DNA of 6,573 nucleotides from an uncultured Clostridia bacterium (GCA_947304475.1 CAMZBE010000079.1:1-6573); one strand, 5' to 3'; numbered from the stretch's first letter, positions 1-5,419 are shown. The notes: generated by a model from the sequence alone, not told the origin. Translations and numbers: made by a program.

Positions 1-55
1 GAACCAACAACCTGCTGATTACAAATCAGCTGCTCTGCCATTGAGCCACACCAGC
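1..55 (-). tRNA. tRNA-Thr (anticodon UGU), 3' end outside the window
   Basis: Read on the minus strand from 55, the sequence gives a 7-nt acceptor strand GCTGGTG, the TG linker, a D arm GCTC/GAGC with loop AATGGCA, and an anticodon stem GCTGA/TCAGC around the loop TTTGTAA. The anticodon TGT reads the threonine codon ACA. A 5-nt variable loop, the T-stem strand GTTGG and the first T-loop bases TTC follow, and then the window ends. About 20 nt (rest of the T arm, 3' acceptor strand, discriminator) lie outside, so the acceptor pairing cannot be checked. A consensus promoter lies just upstream. Confidence 0.93.
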
Positions 56-76
56 GTATTCGGTTTTTGCCTTTTC

Positions 77-106
77 ATTATACAATGCGTTTCGCGGATT
101 TGTCAA
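77..106 (-). promoter_or_regulatory. Promoter of the tRNA-Thr gene
   Basis: On the minus strand there is a perfect -35 TTGACA (106-101), an 18-bp spacer and a perfect -10 TATAAT (82-77). Transcription should start near 70, about 15 nt before the mature tRNA 5' end at 55. This matches a strong constitutive stable-RNA promoter. Confidence 0.9.
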
Positions 107-198
107 GGGGAAACCCGAAAAAGCCGGGACGCCGTCTCCGTTTTGCAAGTCGATTTCGGGGGCTGGAAAAAGCCGATCCCGGGTTGTTTTATCGTTTT

Positions 199-215
199 TT
201 GTCAACTCTTGACAA
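199..215. promoter_or_regulatory. 17-bp perfect palindrome over the -35 box (operator candidate)
   Basis: TTGTCAA (199-205), CTC (206-208), TTGACAA (209-215) is a perfect 7-bp inverted repeat with a 3-bp centre. Its right arm contains the -35 hexamer of the promoter at 209-237, so a dimeric repressor bound here would block RNA polymerase. The left arm also spells TTGACA on the minus strand, but no -10 box lies at the right distance there, so a second divergent promoter is unlikely. No binding protein can be named from the sequence. Confidence 0.5.
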
Positions 216-237
216 TCAGTAAGAACAATGATATACT
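209..237 (+). promoter_or_regulatory. Promoter of the DUF4190-type gene (and probably lgt)
   Basis: Perfect -35 TTGACA (209-214), 17-bp spacer and -10 TATACT (232-237), preceded by TGA, an extended -10 element. The expected start is near 244, giving a leader of about 57 nt to the ATG at 301. It is the only good plus-strand promoter seen upstream of lgt. Confidence 0.88.
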
Positions 238-300
238 ATGTATGTCTCGTTTTGTCAGCAAATACAGCGCGGGATAATCAAAACAAAAAAGGAGTTTCCC

Positions 301-621
301 ATGAACGAATCAGGTCTTCCTCCCGTCCCGAAAAAGAACCCCGGCATCGGCTTTTCCATCGCCGCACTCGTCCTTGGCGTCATGTCTCTCATCTTCGCAT
401 GGTTCTATCTCGTTAATATCGTCGCGATCATTTTCGGTATCGTTGGCATCGTTCTGGCTGCCATCGGTCGGAAAAAATCCATCGAAGCAGGTATGCCTTC
501 GGGGTTAGGAACGGCAGGGCTCGTTACGTCGATCATCGGACTTGCCGTCGGCGCGATCGGCTTTATTTCCTGCACTTTGTGCGTTTACTATGCCGCAGCC
601 GCAGCGGCGGTTGTCGAATAA
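301..621 (+). CDS. Small DUF4190-type membrane protein
   Basis: This 106-residue protein has a short hydrophilic N-terminus (MNESGLPPVPKKNP) and then two hydrophobic hairpin segments, roughly residues 16-55 (two helices) and 68-104. A basic GRKKS turn at about 56-60 and a Gly-rich stretch separate them. The pattern PGxGFSIAALVLGVMSL, then a helix ending IVGIVLAAIGRK, then GLGTAGLVTSIIGL is typical of DUF4190 proteins. These are small inner-membrane proteins of unknown function, often annotated only as hypothetical. The start at 301 is preferred over the in-frame ATG at 238 because AAGGAG (289-294) lies 6 nt upstream and 238 falls at the expected transcription start. The C-terminus is an unusual run of seven alanines, AAAAAAAVVE. 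The gene is followed by a terminator and then lgt. Family assignment is by pattern; the function is unknown. Confidence 0.85.
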   Translation: MNESGLPPVPKKNPGIGFSIAALVLGVMSLIFAWFYLVNIVAIIFGIVGIVLAAIGRKKSIEAGMPSGLGTAGLVTSIIGLAVGAIGFISCTLCVYYAAAAAAVVE

Positions 622-671
622 AACGGTTTCTGCGAGCGGATCAATGCGACCGGATTCGGTCTTAGCAAAAT

Positions 672-703
672 AGCGGCGTTTGTTTTGGCAAACGCCGCTT
701 TTT
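672..703 (+). terminator. Intrinsic terminator between the DUF4190-type gene and lgt
   Basis: An 11-bp perfect stem, AGCGGCGTTTG (672-682) with CAAACGCCGCT (689-699), encloses the 6-nt loop TTTTGG and runs into a T5 tract (699-703). The lgt SD (AGGAGA, 704-709) starts at the very next base. On the opposite strand the hairpin is followed by ATTTT, so it could also act there, though no minus-strand gene reads into it. Confidence 0.88.
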
Positions 704-714
704 AGGAGAAAAGT

Positions 715-1521
715 ATGCATCCTGTGATCCATCTGTTCGGTAGGGCGTTCGGCACCTACGGGCTTTGCGCTCTCGTCGGGTTCGCCCTGGCGTTTATCGT
801 CGTCTGGCGGCTCGCGAAGCGGTACGGGAATACGATCGACGACGTGCTGCTGCTCGGGATTGCGATCGGCGTCGGACTGTTTCTCGGCGGGCATCTTCTG
901 TACGCGATCACGCGGGCGGATCTCGTCGTAAAGGCGTTCGGTGATATCGGGCGGGAATCCATCGAGGTTTGGTACGTCGAGATGGCGACCGCGTTCGGCG
1001 GCATGGTCTTTTACGGCGGTTTTCTCGGCGGGCTCGTCGGACTTCTGATCTTCACGCGCTTCTACCGGGATTTGAAGCGGGAAAACGCGCTCGACCTCTA
1101 CGCCGTCGCGACGCCCCTGTTCCACACCTTCGGGCGGATCGGCTGCTTTTTCGGCGGCTGCTGCTTCGGGAAAGAGAGCGATTGGGGCTTTCTCGTCCGG
1201 GAGAATCGGTATTACCCCGAGATGGTCGGCGTCGTGCGGATTCCCGTACAACTGATCGAGTCGGGGTGCAATCTGTTGCTTTTCGTCTGCCTGTTCGTCC
1301 TGTTCTTAAAAAGGAAAGCAGAACGGGAATTGCTCTGGGTTTACCTGACCGCCTATCTCGCGATCCGCTTCACGCTCGAATTCTTCCGCGGCGACGCGAT
1401 CCGCGGCGTTCGGTTCGGGCTGTCCACCTCTCAATGGATCAGTATTGCGCTCTTTGCCGCTGCGTTCGTTCACTGGATCCTTCATTATCGCAAAAAGCCG
1501 ACGCAAAATGCCGAAACATGA
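715..1521 (+). CDS. lgt: Prolipoprotein diacylglyceryl transferase (Lgt family)
   Basis: Lgt transfers a diacylglyceryl group from phosphatidylglycerol to the lipobox cysteine of prolipoproteins, the first step of lipoprotein maturation, in the cytoplasmic membrane. The 268-residue polytopic protein has normal family length. Landmarks in order are: TYGLCALVGF near 14-23; GGMVFYGGFLGG (95-106), the HGG loop region; GRIGCFFGGCCFG (140-152), the Lgt signature with R141 at the position of the substrate-contacting Arg143 of E. coli; PVQLIES (177-183), matching PSQLYE; RFTLEFFRGD (218-227), with the second conserved arginine region; and LSTSQWIS (236-243). Residue Y100 stands where E. coli Lgt has the important His103. 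I recall Tyr at this site and the GCCFG form from clostridial homologues. AGGAGA lies 6 nt before the ATG. No separate promoter is visible, so expression probably relies on readthrough of the preceding terminator. A diverged paralogue acting on another lipid-linked substrate cannot be excluded. Confidence 0.9.
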   Translation: MHPVIHLFGRAFGTYGLCALVGFALAFIVVWRLAKRYGNTIDDVLLLGIAIGVGLFLGGHLLYAITRADLVVKAFGDIGRESIEVWYVEMATAFGGMVFYGGFLGGLVGLLIFTRFYRDLKRENALDLYAVATPLFHTFGRIGCFFGGCCFGKESDWGFLVRENRYYPEMVGVVRIPVQLIESGCNLLLFVCLFVLFLKRKAERELLWVYLTAYLAIRFTLEFFRGDAIRGVRFGLSTSQWISIALFAAAFVHWILHYRKKPTQNAET

Positions 1522-1526
1522 CGATG

Positions 1527-1560
1527 CCCCCTTCCGAACAAACGGAAGGGGGTTCTTCGT
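1527..1560 (+). terminator. Terminator of lgt
   Basis: A perfect 10-bp stem, CCCCCTTCCG (1527-1536) with CGGAAGGGGG (1543-1552), has the loop AACAAA and a T-rich tail TTCTTCGT. It starts 5 bp after the lgt stop codon. The U-tract is interrupted by C, so termination may be imperfect. Confidence 0.85.
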
Positions 1561-1584
1561 ATTCTCTTGCGGGGGCGGGCGCGC

Positions 1585-1613
1585 TTGACTTTTTTTCTCT
1601 TCGGTGCTATAAT
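1585..1613 (+). promoter_or_regulatory. Promoter of the plus-strand ABC exporter operon
   Basis: -35 TTGACT (1585-1590, 5/6), 17-bp spacer containing a T-run, and a perfect -10 TATAAT (1608-1613) preceded by TGC (extended -10). The start is expected near 1620, giving a leader of about 33 nt. The transporter operon is therefore a separate unit from lgt. Confidence 0.9.
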
Positions 1614-1652
1614 CTTGCGGGATTAAACCATACGACGTTAAAGGAACAACCT

Positions 1653-2561
1653 ATGGAAAACGTGATTGAGATCCGCGATCTCTACAAATCATTCGGCACG
1701 GTGCGGGCGGTCGACGGACTATCCTTCCGCGTCAAATCGGGCGAACTCTTCGCCTTTCTCGGCGTCAACGGAGCGGGGAAGTCGACCACTATTTCGATTT
1801 TATCGGGACAATTAAAAAAGGACGCGGGAGAGGTCTCCGTCTTCGGGCACGATCCGGCACGCGAAAAAGCGGCGATCGCCCGGCGGATCGGCGTCGTCTT
1901 TCAAACCTCGGCGCTCGACCAGATGCTTACGGTGCGCGACAATCTGCGGAGCCGCGCCGCCCTCTACGGCATCACGGGAGAGGCGTTTGTCAAGCGGCTT
2001 TCGGAACTCTCCGAACTGCTCTCCTTCACCGATCTTCTCGACCGCACGCTCGGCAAACTTTCGGGCGGTCAGCGACGGCGGATCGACGTGGCGCGCGCGC
2101 TACTCCATTCGCCGGATCTGTTGATCCTCGACGAGCCGACGACGGGGCTGGATCCCCAGACGCGGCGGCAACTCTGGAACGTGGTGAACGACCTGCGCAA
2201 GAAGACCGAAATGACGGTGTTTTTGACCACGCACTACATGGAAGAGGCGGCGGACGCCGACTATATCGTGATCCTCGACGCCGGCAAAATCGCGGCGGAA
2301 GGGACGCCGCTTGAACTGAAAAACCGTTACGCCGGCGACTATCTGACGGTCTACGGGGACGCGGAACTTCCCGACTTCGGCTATCCCGTGGAGAAGATCC
2401 GCGACGCGGTCCGGATCACGCTTCCCGATACCGGGGCGGCGACCGAACTGATCCTCTCGCACCCCGAACTCTTCCGGGACTACGAGATCACCAAGGGCAA
2501 AATGGACGACGTGTTCCTCTCGGTCACCGGGAAGGATCTTACGGGGGGTGACGGCAGATGA
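1653..2561 (+). CDS. ABC-2 exporter ATP-binding subunit, DrrA/drug-resistance type
   Basis: This 302-residue cytoplasmic ATPase powers an ABC-2 exporter together with the next gene's permease. All nucleotide-binding motifs are present: Walker A GVNGAGKST (37-45), Q-loop Q84, signature LSGGQ (136-140), Walker B LLILDEP (156-162) followed by TTGLD, and the H-loop histidine H194 in TTHYMEEA. Residues from about 225 to 302 form the extra C-terminal region with a MDDVFLSVTG motif, typical of DrrA-like ATPases for drug, lipid or peptide export. The substrate cannot be read from the sequence. The ATG at 1653 is chosen because AAGGAA (1641-1646) lies 6 nt upstream and the family alignment begins there; the same frame is open far upstream only because it shadows lgt. 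Its stop overlaps the permease start in ATGA, indicating translational coupling. The GG codons near its end supply the permease SD. Confidence 0.95.
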   Translation: MENVIEIRDLYKSFGTVRAVDGLSFRVKSGELFAFLGVNGAGKSTTISILSGQLKKDAGEVSVFGHDPAREKAAIARRIGVVFQTSALDQMLTVRDNLRSRAALYGITGEAFVKRLSELSELLSFTDLLDRTLGKLSGGQRRRIDVARALLHSPDLLILDEPTTGLDPQTRRQLWNVVNDLRKKTEMTVFLTTHYMEEAADADYIVILDAGKIAAEGTPLELKNRYAGDYLTVYGDAELPDFGYPVEKIRDAVRITLPDTGAATELILSHPELFRDYEITKGKMDDVFLSVTGKDLTGGDGR

Positions 2562-3460
2562 AACGCTTTTTTGAACTGACGCGACGCGATCTCAAGGTTT
2601 TCTTCAAGGATAAAGGATTGTTCATCTCGGCGATGATCACCCCGATCCTTCTGCTGGTCCTCTACGCGACCTTCCTTGCCCGCGTTTATAAGGACAGTTT
2701 CTTCGCGGCTCTGCCCGACGGGTTCACCGTCGATCCGAAGATCATCGACGCCACCGTCGCGGGACAGTTGATTTCGTCTCTGCTCGCGGTCAGTTGCGTG
2801 ACCGTTTCGTTCTGCGCCAACCTGCTGATGATCAGCGACAAGGCGAACGGCTCGATCCGAGACCTGACCATCACGCCGGTCAAACGATCGACTCTGGCGG
2901 GGGCGTACTACTTCGCCTCGGCGGCAAGCACGCTGATCGTTACGTTCGCCGCGCTCGCCTTTGGTCTCGGCTATATCGCGACGCAGGGCTGGTACCTTGC
3001 GGCGTCCGACGTGTTCCTCGTGATCCTCGACGTTTTCCTTCTGACGCTCTTCGGCACGGCGCTCTCGTCCTGCCTGCACTTTTTCCTATCGACCAACGGG
3101 CAGGCGTCGGCGGTCGGCACGGTCGTCTCCGCCGGCTACGGCTTTATCTGCGGGGCGTATATGCCCATCTCGAATTTCGGCGCGGGGCTTCGCCGCGTGC
3201 TGAGTTTCCTGCCCGGCACCTACGGCACCTCTCTGCTCAAAAACCACCTGCTCGGCGGCGTGTTCGACGAGATGTCCGCCGTCGGTTTTACCGACGAGGC
3301 GATCACCGGGATCCGCGAGTCGATCGACTGCCGCCTCTTTTTCTACGGACGTGAGGTGACCGAACCCGCGATGTTCGCGATCCTGCTCGGCGCGGTGCTC
3401 TTCTTCACCGGACTGTTCGTTCTGTTCCACGTAGTATTCAAGGGCGAAAAAGCAAAGTAA
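2558..3460 (+). CDS. ABC-2 type exporter permease
   Basis: This 300-residue membrane partner of the preceding ATPase presumably forms the export channel as a homodimer. The layout is that of ABC-2 permeases (DrrB type): a cytoplasmic amphipathic N-terminus (MKRFFELTRRDLKVFFKD), TM1 near 22-42, an external loop, TM2 near 66-92, the coupling segment NGSIRDLTITPVKRS (97-111), then TM3 near 115-140, TM4 149-177, TM5 182-204 containing the conserved GAYMPISNF region, a roughly 65-residue loop rich in charged residues, and TM6 270-294. The loop between TM5 and TM6 (205-269) is longer than in the convergent permease at 3530-4279. The start ATG overlaps the ATPase stop by 4 nt, with GGGGGGTGA immediately upstream as SD. 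A terminator hairpin follows 4 bp after the stop. The exported substrate is unknown. Confidence 0.93.
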   Translation: MKRFFELTRRDLKVFFKDKGLFISAMITPILLLVLYATFLARVYKDSFFAALPDGFTVDPKIIDATVAGQLISSLLAVSCVTVSFCANLLMISDKANGSIRDLTITPVKRSTLAGAYYFASAASTLIVTFAALAFGLGYIATQGWYLAASDVFLVILDVFLLTLFGTALSSCLHFFLSTNGQASAVGTVVSAGYGFICGAYMPISNFGAGLRRVLSFLPGTYGTSLLKNHLLGGVFDEMSAVGFTDEAITGIRESIDCRLFFYGREVTEPAMFAILLGAVLFFTGLFVLFHVVFKGEKAK

Positions 3461-3464
3461 AAAT

Positions 3465-3486
3465 GAGCGCGGCGACCGCCGCGCTC
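3465..3486. terminator. Bidirectional terminator between convergent exporter operons
   Basis: A 9-bp perfect stem, GAGCGCGGC (3465-3473) with GCCGCGCTC (3478-3486), has a 4-nt loop. On the minus strand it is followed by ATTTTTA, a good U-tract for the minus-strand operon. On the plus strand it is followed by only TTTCATT, a weaker tail. It lies 4 bp after the plus-strand permease stop and 43 bp after the minus-strand permease stop, so one hairpin appears to serve both operons. Confidence 0.85.
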
Positions 3487-3529
3487 TTTCATTGTCTAAA
3501 TACCTGCACGACCGGCAGGGGAATGGGTT

Positions 3530-4279
3530 TTACCGTTTCATCTTCCGCCGGAAGATCAGCACCGCGCAAACGAACGCGGCGAGGGTGTAGCCGAGCAGGA
3601 TCAGAAGCGGGCGGAAAAGGTCGCCCCACGCGTCCCCGAAGTCGAGGGCGGCGTTCTGCACCAGTTGCGTCGCGTTGCGGAAGGGAAGGGCGTTCATCAG
3701 GGTAAGCATCCCGCCGCCAAGCCCCTCGATCGGGAACCACATTCCCGAGAGAAGCGACTGGCACGCGACGAGGATCGAAGCGATCCCCCCGATCGACTTT
3801 TCGCTGCAGATCGCTCCGAACAGGATCCCCATAGCGATATAGAAGAGCGACGTGAAGACGCCGAAGAGGATCGCATACAGCATTCCCACCCCGAAGAGCG
3901 CGGAATCAAAGATCCCCCCGACAAGGAAGAACAGGATTGACTGCACCAGCGTCAGCGGCAGGATCGGCAGGGCGTAGGAGAGGATGAACTCGACCGACGT
4001 CGCACGCGAAACGTAGAGCCGCGTGAGAAAAGACGTGCTGCGGTCGAGCGCGATCAGTTGCCCCGTGAAGAGCGCCAAAAACGCCTGCGAGAAGACCACG
4101 ATCCCCGGCGCGAGGTACTTCATCTGGAACTGGTCGGTCAGTTTGTGGAAGAGCAGGTAGAACAGGATCTCCATAAAGAGCGGCAGTCCGATCATAAAGA
4201 TCAGCGAGAGGGGATCGCGCACGATCTCCTTGACGTTCCGTTTCGAGAGGGCGTAAATACGCGACAGAGAATTACGCAT
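3530..4279 (-). CDS. ABC-2 type exporter permease
   Basis: This 249-residue six-helix permease is the membrane half of the minus-strand exporter. Predicted helices lie near 24-45, 55-78, 100-124, 129-156, 162-184 and 224-244. The coupling segment STSFLTRLYVSRATSVEFIL (81-100) and the MWFPIEGL motif (180-187) after TM5 are ABC-2 permease hallmarks. A GTG at 4288 is in frame, but the ATG at 4279 is preferred: the GTG sits inside GGGGGGTGA, which then serves as SD 5 nt before the ATG. The plus-strand permease uses the identical SD sequence. With this start the gene overlaps the ATPase end by 8 nt, so translation is probably coupled. Protein similarity to the plus-strand permease is limited to general architecture, so this does not look like a recent duplication. 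The substrate is unknown. Confidence 0.92.
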   Translation of the reverse strand: MRNSLSRIYALSKRNVKEIVRDPLSLIFMIGLPLFMEILFYLLFHKLTDQFQMKYLAPGIVVFSQAFLALFTGQLIALDRSTSFLTRLYVSRATSVEFILSYALPILPLTLVQSILFFLVGGIFDSALFGVGMLYAILFGVFTSLFYIAMGILFGAICSEKSIGGIASILVACQSLLSGMWFPIEGLGGGMLTLMNALPFRNATQLVQNAALDFGDAWGDLFRPLLILLGYTLAAFVCAVLIFRRKMKR

Positions 4280-5006
4280 TGCCTTCACCCCCCGAAACGA
4301 TCTCGATGAACGCGTTTTCCACGTCGTTCTTGCCGGTCTTTTGGTACAGTTCTTCTTTGGTCCCGCAGAACAGGAGTTTGCCGTCGCGCATGATCCCGAT
4401 CCGGTCGGAGAGCGCCTCGGCTTCCTCCATATAGTGGGTGGTCAGCACGATGGTCATTTTGCCCTTCAGGTCTTCGATCACGCGCCAGAGTTCGCGCCGC
4501 GCGATGACGTCCAGTCCGAGCGTCGGCTCGTCGAGAAAGAGCAGTTTCGGATTGGTCACAAGAGAAAGCGCGATCGACAGTTTCCGCTGCCAGCCGCCCG
4601 AGAGTTCGGCGGCTTTTTTGTTCGCGATCTTCCCGAGCCCGAAATCGTCGTACACGCGTTTCGTCGTCTCGGCGATCTCGGCTTTCGATTGCCCCGAGAG
4701 CCGGGCGAACAGTTCGATATTCTCCCGGACGGTCAGTTTCCGCGCCACCGCGGTCTCCTGCATCGAGATATCGACGATCTCCTTGATCTTCGCGTCGTCG
4801 CGACCGAGCGTATAGCCGAAAATCGTCGCTTCGCCCGACGTGGGACGCGCCAAGGTCGAGAGCATCTTGACCGTCGTGGTCTTGCCCGCGCCGTTCACGC
4901 CGAGCAGGGCGAACAGTTCGCCTTCCTCAATTTCCAGATCCAGTTCGTCCACCGCGACCAGGTCTTTATAGGTTTTCGTCAGTTTTGTCGTTTTGATCGC
5001 CGACAT
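4272..5006 (-). CDS. ABC-2 exporter ATP-binding subunit
   Basis: This 244-residue ATPase is the partner of the downstream permease. Motifs are Walker A GVNGAGKTT (36-44), Q-loop Q83, the signature region LSGGWQRKLS (135-144), Walker B LLFLDEP (155-161) followed by TLGLD, and H191 in TTHYMEEA. The signature has W where the canonical LSGGQ has Q; the next residue is Q. I regard this as a subfamily variant seen in NatA-like ATPases rather than damage, since every other motif is intact. It lacks the roughly 75-residue C-terminal extension of the plus-strand ATPase. The ATG at 5006 has GGGGGGAG (5023-5016) 9 nt upstream, inside the end of the AbrB-type gene, which it overlaps by 41 nt. Tight overlaps on both sides imply one coupled transcript. 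Confidence 0.94.
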   Translation of the reverse strand: MSAIKTTKLTKTYKDLVAVDELDLEIEEGELFALLGVNGAGKTTTVKMLSTLARPTSGEATIFGYTLGRDDAKIKEIVDISMQETAVARKLTVRENIELFARLSGQSKAEIAETTKRVYDDFGLGKIANKKAAELSGGWQRKLSIALSLVTNPKLLFLDEPTLGLDVIARRELWRVIEDLKGKMTIVLTTHYMEEAEALSDRIGIMRDGKLLFCGTKEELYQKTGKNDVENAFIEIVSGGEGNA

Positions 5007-5208
5007 CCGGCATCACTCCCCCCATCAGTTGATAGAATAAATCGTCCTTTAACAGCGCGATGCCCCGCTTCTTGTCGCCCATGACCATCAGGGTATCGCC
5101 CTCTTTGATATCGAACATCTGCCGCGCGATCGCCGGGATCGTGATCTGCCCCTTCGGTCCCACCTTCACGCTGACGATGAAGCGATCCTGCAAAACGGTC
5201 TTTTTCAC
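4966..5208 (-). CDS. AbrB/MazE/SpoVT-family transcriptional regulator
   Basis: This 80-residue DNA-binding protein is the first gene of the minus-strand exporter operon. Residues 10-56 form one swapped-hairpin AbrB domain: FIVSVKVGPKGQITIPAIAR, then QMFDIKEGDTLMVMGDKKRGIALL. The KGQITIP core and the GDTLMV strand are the family signature. A 24-residue polar tail follows, ending DQNDKTDENL. The GTG start at 5208 is chosen because AGGAG (5220-5216) lies 7 nt upstream, whereas the longer in-frame reading to 5280 would run through the promoter and transcription start. Proteins of this type bind DNA as dimers or tetramers and often repress their own promoter. Position first in the operon, and repeats at the promoter, suggest it controls the exporter. 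It lacks an adjacent toxin gene, so an antitoxin role is not supported. Confidence 0.9.
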   Translation of the reverse strand: MKKTVLQDRFIVSVKVGPKGQITIPAIARQMFDIKEGDTLMVMGDKKRGIALLKDDLFYQLMGGVMPDVGDQNDKTDENL

Positions 5209-5226
5209 CCGCGTTCTCCTTTCCGA

Positions 5227-5253
5227 GCATCTTACATTTCTTACTTTTCTTAT
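5227..5253 (-). repeat. Three 9-bp direct repeats at the start site of the AbrB-exporter operon
   Basis: Read on the minus strand, ATAAGAAAA (5253-5245), GTAAGAAAT (5244-5236) and GTAAGATGC (5235-5227) follow head to tail with a 9-bp period and the shared core TAAGA. They run from the end of the -10 box through the likely transcription start to just before the SD. This placement suits an operator for the AbrB-type protein. The repeats are short and A-rich, so chance is possible. Confidence 0.4.
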
Positions 5254-5280
5254 TATACCACCGCTTTTTTGAAAAAGCAA
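5252..5280 (-). promoter_or_regulatory. Promoter of the abrB-like/ABC exporter operon
   Basis: On the minus strand, a perfect -10 TATAAT (5257-5252) is preceded by TGG (extended -10). A weak -35 TTGCTT (5280-5275) lies 17 bp upstream. The start is expected near 5245, giving a leader of about 37 nt to the GTG at 5208. A weak -35 with an extended -10 is common in regulated promoters. Confidence 0.75.
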
Positions 5281-5296
5281 GTCCTTTTTGAAAAAA
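5264..5296. repeat. Two TTTTTGAAAAA palindromic sites at the abrB-like promoter
   Basis: Two near-palindromic sequences, CTTTTTTGAAAAAG (5264-5277) and CCTTTTTGAAAAAA (5283-5296), have centres 19 bp apart (5271 and 5290). The first lies over the -35/spacer of the exporter operon promoter and the second immediately upstream, placing both on roughly the same DNA face. They are plausible operator sites for an AT-preferring AbrB-type protein. They could also be an A-tract upstream element. Confidence 0.45.
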
Positions 5297-5419
5297 CGTG
5301 CGGTTGGGTTCGGGCGGCGGGGATACCGCGGAAGCGGAAAAAGGGGCGTCCGGAAACGGCGAGGCGGCGGTCCCGCTTCGGGAGGACCGGGCGGACGGAA
5401 AACGAAAACAGCTGTTTTT
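5297..5419 (-). other. GC-rich non-coding spacer with hairpins after the GNAT gene
   Basis: This 123-bp stretch lies between the GNAT stop and the exporter promoter, and no credible gene reads through it. It holds a hairpin with arms GGTCC (5369-5373) and GGACC (5384-5388), inside a wider pair CGTCCG (5347-5352)/CGGACG (5392-5397). Read on the minus strand this ends in CCCC and then TTTTT (5342-5338), which could terminate GNAT transcription. A short palindrome AAAACAGCTGTTTT lies just after the GNAT stop. Terminator function is uncertain because the outer stem is short and its loop long. Confidence 0.35.

Noticed and set aside
41..277. 78-residue plus-strand reading frame at the left end
   Set aside because: It begins inside the tRNA-Thr gene, crosses the tRNA promoter and the DUF4190 promoter, has no SD, and its composition is not protein-like.
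505..1251. 248-residue minus-strand reading frame opposite lgt
   Set aside because: It is antisense to lgt, which has clear family motifs. The frame is highly charged and low in hydrophobics, typical of a GC-rich shadow, and no promoter or SD was found.
969..1652. N-terminal extension of the plus-strand ATPase reading through lgt
   Set aside because: The extension crosses the lgt terminator and the exporter promoter and is Arg-rich shadow sequence. ABC homology starts at the ATG at 1653, which has an SD.
4280..4288. GTG at 4288 as start of the minus-strand permease
   Set aside because: The GTG is part of GGGGGGTGA, which makes a good SD for the ATG at 4279. The sister permease uses the same sequence as SD.
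4341..5084. 247-residue plus-strand reading frame opposite the minus-strand ATPase
   Set aside because: It is antisense to an intact ATPase with all motifs and has no SD or promoter.
4966..5208. AbrB-type protein as the antitoxin of a MazEF-like pair
   Set aside because: No toxin gene is adjacent; the next genes are an ABC ATPase and permease in the same overlapping operon.
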